Notes: generated from the sequence alone by a model not told the origin. Shown: positions 1-9,200, numbered from the stretch's first letter. The stretch is DNA of 23,497 nucleotides from an uncultured Collinsella sp. (GCA_958403205.1 CATXWM010000032.1:1-23497); one strand, 5' to 3'. Numbers and translations: made by a program.

Positions 1-90
1 CGTACATGTACGGATGAATGTGGGAAGTGTTCGGATAAAGTTGCCAATCAAGGTATCGTGTGCCATAGAAATCCGCGATGGCCAGGTGCG

Positions 91-119
91 CTGACGCTTA
101 TGTACTTATGGGCTAGACT
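91..119 (+). promoter_or_regulatory. Candidate sigma-70 promoter of fchA-folD
   Basis: A CTGACG -35-like hexamer (91-96) is followed after 17 bases by a TAGACT -10-like hexamer (114-119), each matching the consensus at four of six positions. It lies about 70 bases upstream of fchA. An imperfect GC-rich hairpin (146-169) lies between promoter and gene, without a T-run. The promoter is a pattern match only. Confidence 0.35.
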
Positions 120-190
120 TAGCACCATTATGTGATCGATGCGGTCGGTCGGTGGTTGCCACCCGACCGATGTATGTGACTTGAAGGTGC

Positions 191-829
191 ATGCGTATGA
201 GCCAAGAGATGATGGACAAGACCTGCCGCGGGTTTGCCGAGGCGCTTGCCGCGCGCGAGCCGGTTCCCGGCGGTGGCAGCGCGAGCGCCTTTGTGGGCGC
301 GCTGGGCGCCTCGCTGTGCGGAATGGTTGCCCGCTATGGTGCGACCAATCTCGCGCTTGCTGATCGTGCGGATGACCTGACGCGCGCGTTTGCCCAGGCG
401 GATGAGTTGTCCCAGGAGCTTGTCGAGTTGGTTGCCGAGGACGTTCGTGCCTACGGGCAGGTGTCCGCGGCGTACGGTATTCCGCGTGACGATCCGGCTC
501 GAGCGACCGCGATTCAGGATGCGCTGCATGTGGCCGCTATGCCGCCGTATCGCATTATGGATGCCTGCGGGCGTGCGCTGGCGCTACTCGAGGACATGGC
601 CGACAAGGGTTCGCATCAACTGCTGTCCGATGTAGCGTGCGGCGCCGTGTTCTGCCGTGCCGCTATGCAGGGCGCGAGCTTGACGCTCTTTGCGAACACC
701 ACGTCTATGAAGGATCGCGCTCGTGCCGAGGAGCTCGAGATGGCGTGTGATGAGTTGCTCGACACATGGTTGCCGCGCGCCGATGCGCTGGCGCGCCGCG
801 CCTCCGACGCTGCAAGGAAGAGAGGATAG
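191..829 (+). CDS. fchA: Methenyltetrahydrofolate cyclohydrolase (FchA/FTCD C-terminal cyclodeaminase family)
   Basis: A 212-residue protein of the formiminotransferase-cyclodeaminase C-terminal family (PF04961), cytosolic. Members either release ammonia from formimino-THF or, as FchA, interconvert 5,10-methenyl-THF and 10-formyl-THF. The family hallmark PVPGGGSASAF lies at residues 24-34, and the length fits a stand-alone domain without the formiminotransferase half. Start: ATG at 191, with an in-frame ATG at 197 as an alternative; GAAGG lies just upstream. The stop (827-829) is 2 bases before folD and the folD ribosome binding site lies inside this gene, so the two are surely co-transcribed. 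That partnership favours the cyclohydrolase role over histidine-degradation cyclodeaminase, because no hut genes are nearby. The family assignment is firm; the exact reaction is inferred from context. Confidence 0.85.
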   Translation: MRMSQEMMDKTCRGFAEALAAREPVPGGGSASAFVGALGASLCGMVARYGATNLALADRADDLTRAFAQADELSQELVELVAEDVRAYGQVSAAYGIPRDDPARATAIQDALHVAAMPPYRIMDACGRALALLEDMADKGSHQLLSDVACGAVFCRAAMQGASLTLFANTTSMKDRARAEELEMACDELLDTWLPRADALARRASDAARKRG

Positions 830-831
830 CC

Positions 832-1686
832 ATGGCTGAACTGCTGAAGGGCGCGCCCGTTGCTCGTGCTTTGACTGAGGAACTTGCTGCTCGCTGCGCA
901 GCCCTGCGCGAGCGGGGCGTTGTTCCGACGTTGGCTATCGTGCGTGTAGGTGAACGCGAGGACGACCTATCCTACGAGCGCGGTGCGCTCAAGCGCTGCG
1001 AAAAAGTGGGGATTGAGGCTCGTCGCGTTTTGCTTTCTGCCGATGTTTCGCAGGACGAGCTGTTGATGGCCATCGAGGACATCAATACCGATTCGGCTGT
1101 TCATGGCTGCCTGATGTTCCGCCCGCTGCCCGCCGGCCTTGACGAGAACGCCGTCGCCGCAGCGCTCGATCCCGCCAAGGACGTTGACTCCATGACCCCG
1201 GCTTCGCTGCTCACCACGCTTTCGGGGCGCGGTGAGGGCTTTGCTCCTTGCACGGCTGAAGCCGTGTTGGCGTTGCTGGACCATTACGGCGTTGAGCTGG
1301 ATGGAGCTAAGGTTGCTGTGGTCGGGCGCTCGCTGGTGATCGGGCGTCCCGTTGCCGCCATGCTTACGGCGCGCAATGCGACCGTGACGACGTGCCATAC
1401 GCATACGCGCGACCTTGCTGCCGAGTGCCGTGCTGCCGACATTGTGGTTGCCGCGGTTGGACGTGCGCGCACGATTGGCGCGGATGCGGTTCGCGAGGAC
1501 CAGACGATCATTGATGTGGGCATTAACTGGGATGAGGACGCTGGCAAGCTGGTCGGGGACGTTGATTTTGATGCTGCAGAGCCGGTTGTTGACACCATCA
1601 CGCCCGTGCCGGGCGGCGTGGGAGCTGTGACGACGGCGATCCTCGCCAAACACGTGATCGAAGCGGCCGAGCGCGCATTGAAATAG
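832..1686 (+). CDS. folD: Methylenetetrahydrofolate dehydrogenase (FolD family), probably lacking cyclohydrolase activity
   Basis: A 284-residue FolD-family protein, normally a bifunctional 5,10-methylene-THF dehydrogenase and methenyl-THF cyclohydrolase. Start: ATG 832, preceded by AAGGAAGAGAGGA. The Rossmann half is well kept: VVGRS-x2-IGRP at about 163-172 and the C-terminal TPVPGGVGAVT. The folate active site is not. The family motif Y-x3-K reads Y48-ERG-A52, so the catalytic Lys (K54 in E. coli, K56 in human MTHFD1) is Ala. The Gln of the QLPLP motif is Phe96 (FRPLP), while the Asp of KDVDG is kept (KDVDS, D119). Substitutions of that Lys in the human enzyme abolish cyclohydrolase but can leave dehydrogenase activity. 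A dehydrogenase-only enzyme is therefore likely, with FchA next door supplying the other step. NAD or NADP preference cannot be read here. Confidence 0.9.
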   Translation: MAELLKGAPVARALTEELAARCAALRERGVVPTLAIVRVGEREDDLSYERGALKRCEKVGIEARRVLLSADVSQDELLMAIEDINTDSAVHGCLMFRPLPAGLDENAVAAALDPAKDVDSMTPASLLTTLSGRGEGFAPCTAEAVLALLDHYGVELDGAKVAVVGRSLVIGRPVAAMLTARNATVTTCHTHTRDLAAECRAADIVVAAVGRARTIGADAVREDQTIIDVGINWDEDAGKLVGDVDFDAAEPVVDTITPVPGGVGAVTTAILAKHVIEAAERALK

Positions 1687-1723
1687 GCGTTTTGGGCTGT
1701 TTGAGGGGTTAGTTCTATACTCC

Positions 1724-1953
1724 GTGGACAAAAAATGCCAAATATGAGTACTGTTGCCAAGATAGTCACATATATTTTAGGTTAATTTGGCTCTCTAACG
1801 ATATTTATTATCGATAGAGAGCCTATTTTATTGGACCTATGGGGAAGTACATCATCTAATTTTTGAACAAATGTAGACTTTCGACACCCATGCGTAGCAA
1901 AATTGCTGTTACTAAATTAGTGACAGTACTCATATTTGGCATTTTTTGACCAC
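1724..1953. repeat. AT-rich 230-bp element with 31-bp terminal inverted repeats
   Basis: The arms at 1724-1754 and 1923-1953 are inverted copies matching at 30 of 31 positions; each contains GCCAAATATGAGTACTGT or its complement. The interior is markedly AT-rich against GC-rich neighbours and holds a further hairpin at 1789-1823. No convincing open reading frame lies inside and no clear target-site duplication flanks it. It could be a MITE-like non-autonomous element or an invertible regulatory segment upstream of the C69 dipeptidase gene. It fills most of the 354-base gap between folD and that gene. Confidence 0.75.
1789..1823. other. Hairpin inside the AT-rich element, possible terminator for folD
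   Basis: A 14-bp stem with one mismatch (1789-1802 with 1810-1823, GGCTCTCT paired with AGAGAGCC) encloses a 7-base loop and is followed by TATTTTATT. It could end the fchA-folD transcript, but the near symmetry means it could also act on the other strand. Confidence 0.45.
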
Positions 1954-2040
1954 AGGGGTTGCCAGCGCCGTGGTTTCGCCCTTTCTGCGCCGAAGCGATA
2001 CACTGTTGCCGTTTGATTTCTTCGCTCAAGGAGGATGCGC

Positions 2041-3562
2041 ATGCCGTGCACAACGATTCTGGTCGGTAAGAACGCAAGCTACGACGGGTCGACCCTGGTC
2101 GCGCGTAACGAGGACTCGTCCAACGGGGTGTTTGAGCCCAAGCGTATGCGCGTGGTGCATCCCGACGAGCAGCCGCGCGTCTACACGAGCGTCCTGAGTC
2201 ACCTGACCGTTGAACTGCCCGATAACCCCATGCGCTACACGAGCGTCCCCGATGTTGTTCCGGGCCACGGCATCTGGGCCGAGGCCGGTTTCAACGAGCT
2301 CAATGTGGGCATGTCTGCAACTGAAACGCTCACCACCAACGAGCGCGTCCGCGGTGCCGACCCGCTTGTGGACTACGTGCCTGCCAAGGGCAACGAGGGT
2401 GAGGACGGCTATGTGCCGGCGCAGCCTGGTGGCCTGGGCGAGGAGGATATGGTGACCCTGGTCCTGCCGTATGCCAAGTCCGCCCGCGACGGCGTTCGTA
2501 TCCTGGGCGACCTGCTCGAGCGCTACGGCACCTACGAGAACAACGGCATCGCCTTTAGCGACGTGGACGAGATCTGGTGGCTCGAGACCATCGGCGGCCA
2601 CCACTGGATCGCCAAGCGCGTGCCCGACGACGCCTATGTGACCATGCCCAACCAACTGGGTATCGACAGCTTTGACCTGGATGACGCCGAGGGCGCCCAG
2701 GTCGATCACATGTGCTCCGCCGACCTGCGCGCCTGGATGGCCGAGTGGCATCTGGACCTGACGCTGGGCGTCGGGGGTGACGGTCCGGCGACGGTCTTTA
2801 ACCCGCGCGAGGCCTTTGGCTCGCACAGCGACAGCGACCACGTCTACAACACGCCGCGCGCCTGGTACATGCAGCGCTGTCTCAACCCCAGCGATGTGTG
2901 GGACGGCCCCGACGCCGACTACACGCCCGAGAGCGACGATATCCCCTGGAGCCGCGTGCCCGAGCGTAAGGTGACCATCGAGGACATTAAGTACGTACTC
3001 TCGAGCCACTACCAGGGCACGGAGTACGACTGCTACGGCAGTAAGGGCACGCCCGCCACGCGCGGCGCCTATCGCCCCATCGGCATCAACCGCAACAGCC
3101 AGCTCGCCGTGTTGCAACTACGCCCCTATGCGCAGCCGGCGTATCGCGCCGTGCAGTGGATGGCCTTTGGTTCCAACTCGTTTAACGCGCTGGTTCCGCT
3201 GTACGCCAACGTCGAGACCATGCCCGAGTACTATGCCGACACGCAGGCTCGCGTGACGTCCGAAAACTTCTACTGGGCCAACCGCCTGATCGGCGCCCTG
3301 GCTGACGTCCGTTTCCATGAGTGCGGCCGCGCTGTGGAGGACTACCAAGAGAAGGTCGGTGGCATGGGCCACAAGCAGATCCATGACGTCGACGCTGCCG
3401 TAGCCGCGCTACCCGAGGCCGAGGTGCCTGCCGAGCTTGCGCGCCAACGAGGCCTTTGCCGAGCGTGTTCGCGTGGAGACCGATGCTCTACTGGGCAAGG
3501 TGCTCTACACCACGAGCTGCGCCATGAAGAACTCTTTCGCGATGAACGACAACGTGAGGTAG
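2041..3562 (+). pseudogene. C69 family dipeptidase, frameshifted near its 3' end
   Basis: An N-terminal-nucleophile dipeptidase of family C69 (PF03577). The start at 2041 gives MPCTTILVG, placing the expected nucleophile Cys at residue 3, and GGAGG lies 5-9 bases upstream; an ATG at 2035 overlaps that site and is unlikely. The family pattern C-T-ILVG-x2-AS-DGS-x4-RNED is intact. The reading frame is good to about residue 468 (3444). The expected C-terminal part, including VLYTTS-CAMKNSF and ending NDNVR at the TAG of 3560-3562, then continues in another frame. The simplest repair is one missing GC unit in the GCGCGC-like tract at 3439-3445, which would give 507 residues. As written, the frame runs on to 3690 with an unrelated tail and overlaps the next gene. 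This may be a real mutation or a sequencing error; the catalytic core would survive. Confidence 0.85.
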
Positions 3563-3596
3563 GGATTTCCCGTCGATCGAATAGCGCTAAAACGCT

Positions 3597-3626
3597 TTGT
3601 CGCTTTCGCTCAATCTTGGGTACAAG
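3597..3626 (+). promoter_or_regulatory. Candidate promoter of the phasin-kinase operon
   Basis: TTGTCG (3597-3602) and TACAAG (3621-3626), each four of six to consensus, are 18 bases apart and end 35 bases before the phasin-like gene. This is pattern evidence only. Confidence 0.3.
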
Positions 3627-3661
3627 AACGCCAATGCAGTTGTTTGTGATTGGAGATAACC

Positions 3662-4078
3662 ATGGTTATGAAACTCGATCAGCTTGTTAACGGCGCCATT
3701 AACGTGGGCTTTGGCGCTGCCGCCGTTGCTGTCGAAGGCGGCAAGAAGGTCCTCGACGACCTTAACACCAAAGGCGAGCAGGTTCGCAAGGACACCGCCA
3801 CCCCCGATATCGCCCGCAGTGTGTCCGACATGTTCGAGCAGGCCGGCGGCACCATCTCCGACCTGACCGAGCGCTTGGGCATGCAGGGCGAGACCGCGGC
3901 CCAGCGCGTGCTTGACGAGCTCATCCTTGCCCGGGTCCGCGTCATGACCGCCCACGAGCGCACGGCCTTCCTGGCCCATGTGCGCGATATCGTCGATTCG
4001 GTCGAGGACAACGTGACCTCGGTGCCCGTCGAGTCCGTTGAGCCCGACGATGCGAAGGATACCGAAGAGGCCGAGTAG
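3662..4078 (+). CDS. Phasin-like (polyhydroxyalkanoate granule-associated) helical protein
   Basis: A 138-residue, helix-rich cytosolic protein. Start: ATG 3662, six bases after GGAG (3652-3655); ATG 3668 is also possible. Residues 1-35 hold a conserved-looking amphipathic segment (LVNGAINVGFGAAAVAVEGG), then charged helices with heptad-like spacing and an acidic tail (PDDAKDTEEAE). This resembles the short phasin-like proteins, or phasin-family regulators, that often sit next to ABC1 kinases. No PHA synthase is present in the window, so a storage-granule role is not implied; a membrane- or kinase-associated role is as likely. The gene ends 8 bases before the aarF/ubiB-like gene and is probably co-transcribed with it. 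Family level is moderately supported; function is unknown. Confidence 0.6.
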   Translation: MVMKLDQLVNGAINVGFGAAAVAVEGGKKVLDDLNTKGEQVRKDTATPDIARSVSDMFEQAGGTISDLTERLGMQGETAAQRVLDELILARVRVMTAHERTAFLAHVRDIVDSVEDNVTSVPVESVEPDDAKDTEEAE

Positions 4079-4086
4079 CAGCGCAG

Positions 4087-5850
4087 ATGGCAGATTCCAC
4101 CACCGATTACAACAAACTAGATCCCCTGGGTGACGAGGCGGCGGTTGTCGATGAGGTCGACGCCGCCGTCTCGGGCGCTCGCAAGAAGCCGCGCGCTGTC
4201 GATATGGTGCCCGAGGAGCCCGACGCGATGGCGCCGGACGAGGAATACCAGCTCACGCCGGCGGGTCGCCGCGAGCGCATTGGGCAGATCGTTCGCCTGG
4301 TCAAAAAGTACCGCGTGTGGGATAACCTCACGCCGGTTCGTTTGCGCCGCCTGCTCGAGGAACTCGGCCCCATGTTCGTCAAGATGGGGCAGATTCTGGC
4401 CAACCGGTCCGAGATTCTGCCGCAACGCTTTTGCGATGAGCTGCGCCGCTTGCGCTCCGACGTGGAGCCGGTGCCGTACGAGGTAGTGCTCCGCTGCTTG
4501 GAAGAGGAATACGGCCTGCGCCTGGGGGAGATGTTCGATGCGATCGACCCCAATCCGCTTGGTAGCGCATCGCTCGCGCAGGTGCACCGCGCTCGTCTGG
4601 TGACGGGCGAGGACGTGGCCGTCAAGGTGCAGCGCCCCGGTGCGCAGCAGGTTATGGCACAGGACATCGATATCATCCGCTCGGTGGTGCGTATCGTTTC
4701 CAAGTTCGTCAATATCGATCAATTCGTTGACCTGCACGGCGTAGTCGAGGAGCTGTGGACCTCGTTTCGCGAGGAGACCAACTTTTTGGCCGAGGCCAAA
4801 AACCTCAACGACTTCTACGAGTTCCATAAGAGCGTTCATGGCGTGACGTGCCCTAAATCCTATCTGGACCTGTGCACCGAGCACGTGGTGGTTATGGACT
4901 ACGTCGACGGCATTTCGATCGCCGATCCTGAACGCTTAGTGGCCGAGGGCTATGACCTGGAAAAGATCGGCTCGGCGATTGTCGAGGACTACTCGACGCA
5001 GGTGCTCGACGACGGCTTTTTCCATGCCGACCCGCATGCGGGAAACATCATCCTCAAGGACGGCATCGTTTACTTTATCGACTTGGGCATGGTCGGACGC
5101 ATGTCGAGCCACGACCGCGGTATCGTCAAGGATATGATCTTTGCCGTGGCCGAGGGCGACGTGCCAAAGCTCAAGGATTCGCTCATGCGCTTTGCCGTGA
5201 CGCGCGGCGATTCGGCCGAGCTTGACCATTCGGCCTTTTTGTCCGACTTGGACTTTATTGTTGCCGACTTTGCCGGGCTCGACCTTAAAGACCTGGATAT
5301 CGGCGAGTTTTTGACTTCGCTGTTAAACCTCGCGCGCAAAAATGACGTTGAGCTGCCGAGCGTGGTGACGATGTTCGCCCGCGGTATGGTGACGCTCGAG
5401 GGCCTGTTGACCGAGTACATGCCCAACGTCAACATGATCCAGATCATCCAGACGCATATTAAAAACGAGAAAAGCACCTATGCGCGCATGCGCGAGATGA
5501 GCCGCGACTTTGCAGCGAGCAGTTATCGCGCGGCGAAGGGCTCGCTCGAGGCGGCCGAGTATCTGGGCTTGGCTTCGCGTATGCTTACGCGCGGCCAGCT
5601 TAAGGTAAACACGCAGATCATGAGCAGCGATAAGGCGCTGCGACAGCTAGGTGGGATTATCGACCGCATGTCGATGGCAATTGTGATCGCCGGTCTGTTT
5701 ATCGGTTCGTCGGTGGTGTACTACGCGCGCATCGAGCCGGTTGTGTTTGGTATCCCGGTCATTGGCTTTATGGGCTACGTGAGCGCGCTGGTGCTGGCGC
5801 TTATGCTGGGCCGCAATATCTGGCTCAACAGTCACGGCGGCAAGCACTAG
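4087..5850 (+). CDS. ABC1/AarF/UbiB family atypical protein kinase
   Basis: A 587-residue UbiB/ADCK-family protein with an atypical kinase fold. The family signature KxGQ is KMGQ at 99-102, the Ala-rich nucleotide loop is ASLAQVH (161-167), the ATP-binding lysine is K180 in VAVKVQRPG, the catalytic loop is HADPHAGN from about 313, and the metal-binding DLG is near 332. Two hydrophobic segments at about 530-550 and 556-578 would anchor the C-terminus in the membrane, as usual in this family. The first 50 residues are acidic and probably disordered. UbiB proteins support ubiquinone synthesis elsewhere; no quinone gene is nearby, so the substrate is unknown. The start at 4087 has only a weak ribosome binding site, consistent with coupling to the upstream gene, which ends 8 bases before. 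Confidence 0.9.
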   Translation: MADSTTDYNKLDPLGDEAAVVDEVDAAVSGARKKPRAVDMVPEEPDAMAPDEEYQLTPAGRRERIGQIVRLVKKYRVWDNLTPVRLRRLLEELGPMFVKMGQILANRSEILPQRFCDELRRLRSDVEPVPYEVVLRCLEEEYGLRLGEMFDAIDPNPLGSASLAQVHRARLVTGEDVAVKVQRPGAQQVMAQDIDIIRSVVRIVSKFVNIDQFVDLHGVVEELWTSFREETNFLAEAKNLNDFYEFHKSVHGVTCPKSYLDLCTEHVVVMDYVDGISIADPERLVAEGYDLEKIGSAIVEDYSTQVLDDGFFHADPHAGNIILKDGIVYFIDLGMVGRMSSHDRGIVKDMIFAVAEGDVPKLKDSLMRFAVTRGDSAELDHSAFLSDLDFIVADFAGLDLKDLDIGEFLTSLLNLARKNDVELPSVVTMFARGMVTLEGLLTEYMPNVNMIQIIQTHIKNEKSTYARMREMSRDFAASSYRAAKGSLEAAEYLGLASRMLTRGQLKVNTQIMSSDKALRQLGGIIDRMSMAIVIAGLFIGSSVVYYARIEPVVFGIPVIGFMGYVSALVLALMLGRNIWLNSHGGKH

Positions 5851-5901
5851 AGGCTGCGGCCGTCACCGCTTTTTCCTATCGCAAACAATAGCTTTTACCT
5901 T

Positions 5902-5929
5902 GGGCTTCGCCTGCGTGCGAGGCCCTTTT
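5902..5929 (+). terminator. Rho-independent terminator after the ABC1 kinase gene
   Basis: A 9-bp stem with one G-U pair (GGGCTTCGC, 5902-5910, with GCGAGGCCC, 5917-5925) and a 6-base loop is followed by TTTT. It separates the kinase operon from the riboswitch transcript. Confidence 0.75.
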
Positions 5930-5942
5930 GCGTGATACCATT

Positions 5943-5970
5943 TTGACGGTAATAATCGATGGCCTAGATG
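5943..5970 (+). promoter_or_regulatory. Candidate promoter of the riboswitch-DUF4430 transcript
   Basis: TTGACG (5943-5948, five of six to the -35 consensus) stands 16 bases before TAGATG (5965-5970). It lies between the upstream terminator and the aptamer, where a promoter is required. The -10 match is poor. Confidence 0.4.
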
Positions 5971-6134
5971 GTGGTGCGGAGACGCACGAATGCGCGGTTA
6001 TCCTGCGCATTTGGGAGAATCGGGGTGCAAGTCCCCAGCTGTACCAGTAACCGTAATTCCTCTTGGCTCGGGATGCTCGCGTCGCAGATCGGACGACGTG
6101 CCCGAGTCGTTAAGGTTAAGTCGGATCGCCTCCC
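5971..6134 (+). promoter_or_regulatory. Cobalamin riboswitch
   Basis: The core reads GGGAGAATCGGGGTGCAAGT (6013-6032) followed by CCCCAGCTG and CCAGTAACCG, matching the cobalamin aptamer core in which GGTGCAA-TCC-CTG is near-invariant. Upstream hairpins are GTGCG-GAGA-CGCAC (5974-5987) and TGCGC/GCGCA (5991-6009). Downstream, GGCTCGGG (6065-6072) pairs with CCCGAGTC (6101-6108) around an inner CGTCG/CGACG stem. The 3' B12-box counterpart is AAGTCGGATCGCC (6118-6130). It lies directly before the DUF4430 gene pair, so high cobalamin should lower their expression. CCTCC at 6129-6133 can pair with GGAGG at 6182-6186, hinting at control of translation; a GCGGC-TTTT-GCCGC hairpin (6150-6163) lies between and has no T-run. 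The exact class (adenosyl- or aquocobalamin) was not determined. Confidence 0.85.
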
Positions 6135-6281
6135 GTCTTGCATGCGGCTGCGGCTTTTGCCGCCGGTGTGCATAGGGCTCTGGAGGGAAGGGGGACCCCG
6201 ATGGGGGAACTCGAGCGCAACATGCGCGATGACGTGGGGCAGTCTCAAGACAACGCTCCAAGTACAGACAGTAGGAGACAA

Positions 6282-9200
6282 ATGGATATGTTTGAGGACG
6301 AGCGCCAGCGCGTCTCGCATCACCGTGGCGCAATTGCGCGCGGCGTAGCCAAGCGCGGCCTGGTGGCATTCCTGGCCTTCGCGATGGCCTTTGGTACCAC
6401 ACCGGCTCAGCTGTGGGCCGAGGGCGCCGAGGGCATTGCCGAGGCTGTGGCTCGGGCTGCGACGCCGGGCGAGGACGCAGCGCTTGCGGGCGGTACCGCT
6501 GAGCAGAGCGGCGCCGAGGTTTCGGATTCCGAGGGCGCACCTGCAGCTAGTGCAGCCATAACAGAGGCAGCAACTGGCGACGAAGGCTCGGCGACGGGGG
6601 AGAGCCCTGCCACGAGCGAGCAGTCTTCGACGGCATCCGCTGGCCAAGCGGGATCTGCCGCCGCGGCTGCCGTTCAGACAGAGAACCCGACAGAAACCGG
6701 CGATGTCGCCAAGAAGCAGGTCGAGGTCTCGTTCTCGATTATCGGCACCGATGCTGACGGCAAGGCTCAGACCTGGGTGGCACCTACGCAGCTCAAGCTC
6801 GACGAGGGCGCGACGGCTGCGGATGCCTTCATTAAGCTGCAGGAGAAGACGGGCTTCAAGGCGAAGTACGAACCGAACACGGCATACGGTTTCTACCTCG
6901 AAAGCATCACATCCCCGAGCGATGGTCGCACGCTTGCCTACGATCCGACGACTTATGCCTTCTGGCAGCTGTTCGTCGACGGCGCGTCTTCCTCGGTTGG
7001 CGCGAGCAGCGTCAAGCTCACCCAGGGGCAGAAGATTGAGTTTGCCTATACGGCTGGTAGCGCGTCCCCTGTCGTTAAGGACCAGGTTGCCGCAAATGTG
7101 ACCGTCATTGGTCGCGATGCCCAGGGCAAGACTCAGACTTGGGTCGATAACGCGCAGTATGTGGTGACGTCCGGCTCGAGCGCGCTTGATCTTACGAAGG
7201 TCGCACTCGAGGCGAACGACATTGACGCCGTTGCTGCGGGCTCCTTCATTCTGAGCCTTAAGTACAACGGTGTTGAGCTGGGTACGCCCCAAGATTATTC
7301 GACCTATTGGCAGCTGTTCATCAACGGCAAGTCGAGTGACTATACGGCGGACAATGTCACCATCCATGCCGGCGATACCGTTACGTGGTTCTACGGTGGC
7401 TGGGGCGACCAGCTGCCCTCCGATTCTGTCCATGCTTCTGTTCAGGTTCTCGGTAAGGACAAGGACGGCAAGCAGCAGGTTTGGGCTTCGACGGGCCAGA
7501 CGAGTCTCAAGGCAGGCTCCACTGCCAAGGATCTCCTTGAGCAGACCGGCCTTAAGCTCGATGCTGGCGAATCGTCTTGGGGCTGGTTCCTCAACGGCAT
7601 TTATTCGCCGTTCGATGGTAAGTCCTATGGCTGGGATGCTGCGACCAATAGCTATTGGCGCTTCTACGTAAATGGCAAGTTCGCCGACGTTGGCGCCGGT
7701 GCCTACGAGCTCCATGACGCCGATGCCGTCACCTTTATGTATGGTGCTGACGCCGATGCCCTCCCCGGTCAGGTGCTTGGATCCGCCGATGTTATCGGTC
7801 CCGATGTCAACGGGAACAATACGCGTTGGGGCACGGCAAGCAATGTTTCTCTGCCCGAAGGCTCCACGGCCCAGAACCTTATTGAGGCAGTTCTGAAGGC
7901 CAAGGGCGTTGCGTACAACGGCTCCCAGAGTGGTGAGTACTGGTTCCTGAATTCCATTACTTCGCCGTTCGATCACAAGCCGTATGGTTGGGATGCTGCG
8001 ACCAATAAATATTGGCATCTGTATATCAACGGAGAGCCCTCCTTACTCTGCGCCAATCAGATTACGCTCAAGAGCGGCGATAAGGTCACGCTTGCCTATA
8101 CCACCGATAATTCGCCCATGCCCGATCCCGACAAGATTGTCGTGGATCCGAGCGCGACGACTCCTGATTGGGATGCCGAGTGGGCCGGCTACGGCAACAG
8201 TGGCAACGGTTCGACCGTAACGGATGCCAAGACGCCTGCGCAGGCCGCCGGTCTTAAGTGGGCCTTCGATTGGAAGGCCGAGTCTGGTCAGCAGTATGCC
8301 AACTGCAGCGAGCCTGTCATTGCTAACGGCTTTGTGTACATCGCGACCGAGAACGAGCTCATTAAGATCGATTCGTCCACGGGCAAAAAGGTTGCCTCTG
8401 CGCCGCTTGCCTCCAAGGTGAGCTATACCTCTCGTCCGATCTATACCAATGGCCTTATCATCGTTCCGCTCAACGGCGGTGCGGTCCAGGCGATTACTGC
8501 AGACAAGCTGATCTGCAAGTGGCTGACGCCCGGTTTGACGGACTTGGCGCAGAGCTCCTGCACCGTCGTTTCGGACGGCGAGTACGTCTATGTAGGCTCG
8601 GTCGATATTTCGTATGACGAGAATTACAACGCGACCTACGGCAACGGCTCCTTTGCGCGCATTAAGATTGCCACGGGCGAAGTTTCTTGGCAGAACATCG
8701 ACCCTGACGAGGGCTATTACTGGACTGGTGCGGCTTTGACGGATAAGTATGCCATCGTTCCTACGAGCGCGGGTACGCTTAAGTGCATTGATAAGACGAC
8801 GGGCGATGTCGTTTCGACCATGAAGCTCGGCGCTCTCGCGAACGCCGACTGTGTCGCCGATCCGTCCAATGGCTCGACCTTCTATCAGATGACGCACGAC
8901 GGAAAGCTCCATGTGATTTCGCTTTCGGCGAAGGGCGTGCTGAGTGAACAGAAGACGGTTGATCTGGGCCTTACGAATAATCTGAGCGCCCCTGCGGTGT
9001 CTGGTGACAATCTGATTGTCGGCGGACAGACGGCTACTGGCTCTGCTCTGGTTCTCTATAACCTGAAGACGGGTAAGACCACGATGGTCGCTGCTGCCGA
9101 CGGCAAGGCGCTGCCGGCTGGCCTCAACGGTATTGCTGCTACTCCGCTGGTGAGTGTTCAGGGCGGCAAGACCTATGTGTACTTCACCGTTAACAGCGCG

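Noticed and set aside
2026..3117. A 363-codon minus-strand frame opposite the C69 dipeptidase gene
   Set aside because: Antisense shadow of the GC-rich coding strand with no recognisable domain.
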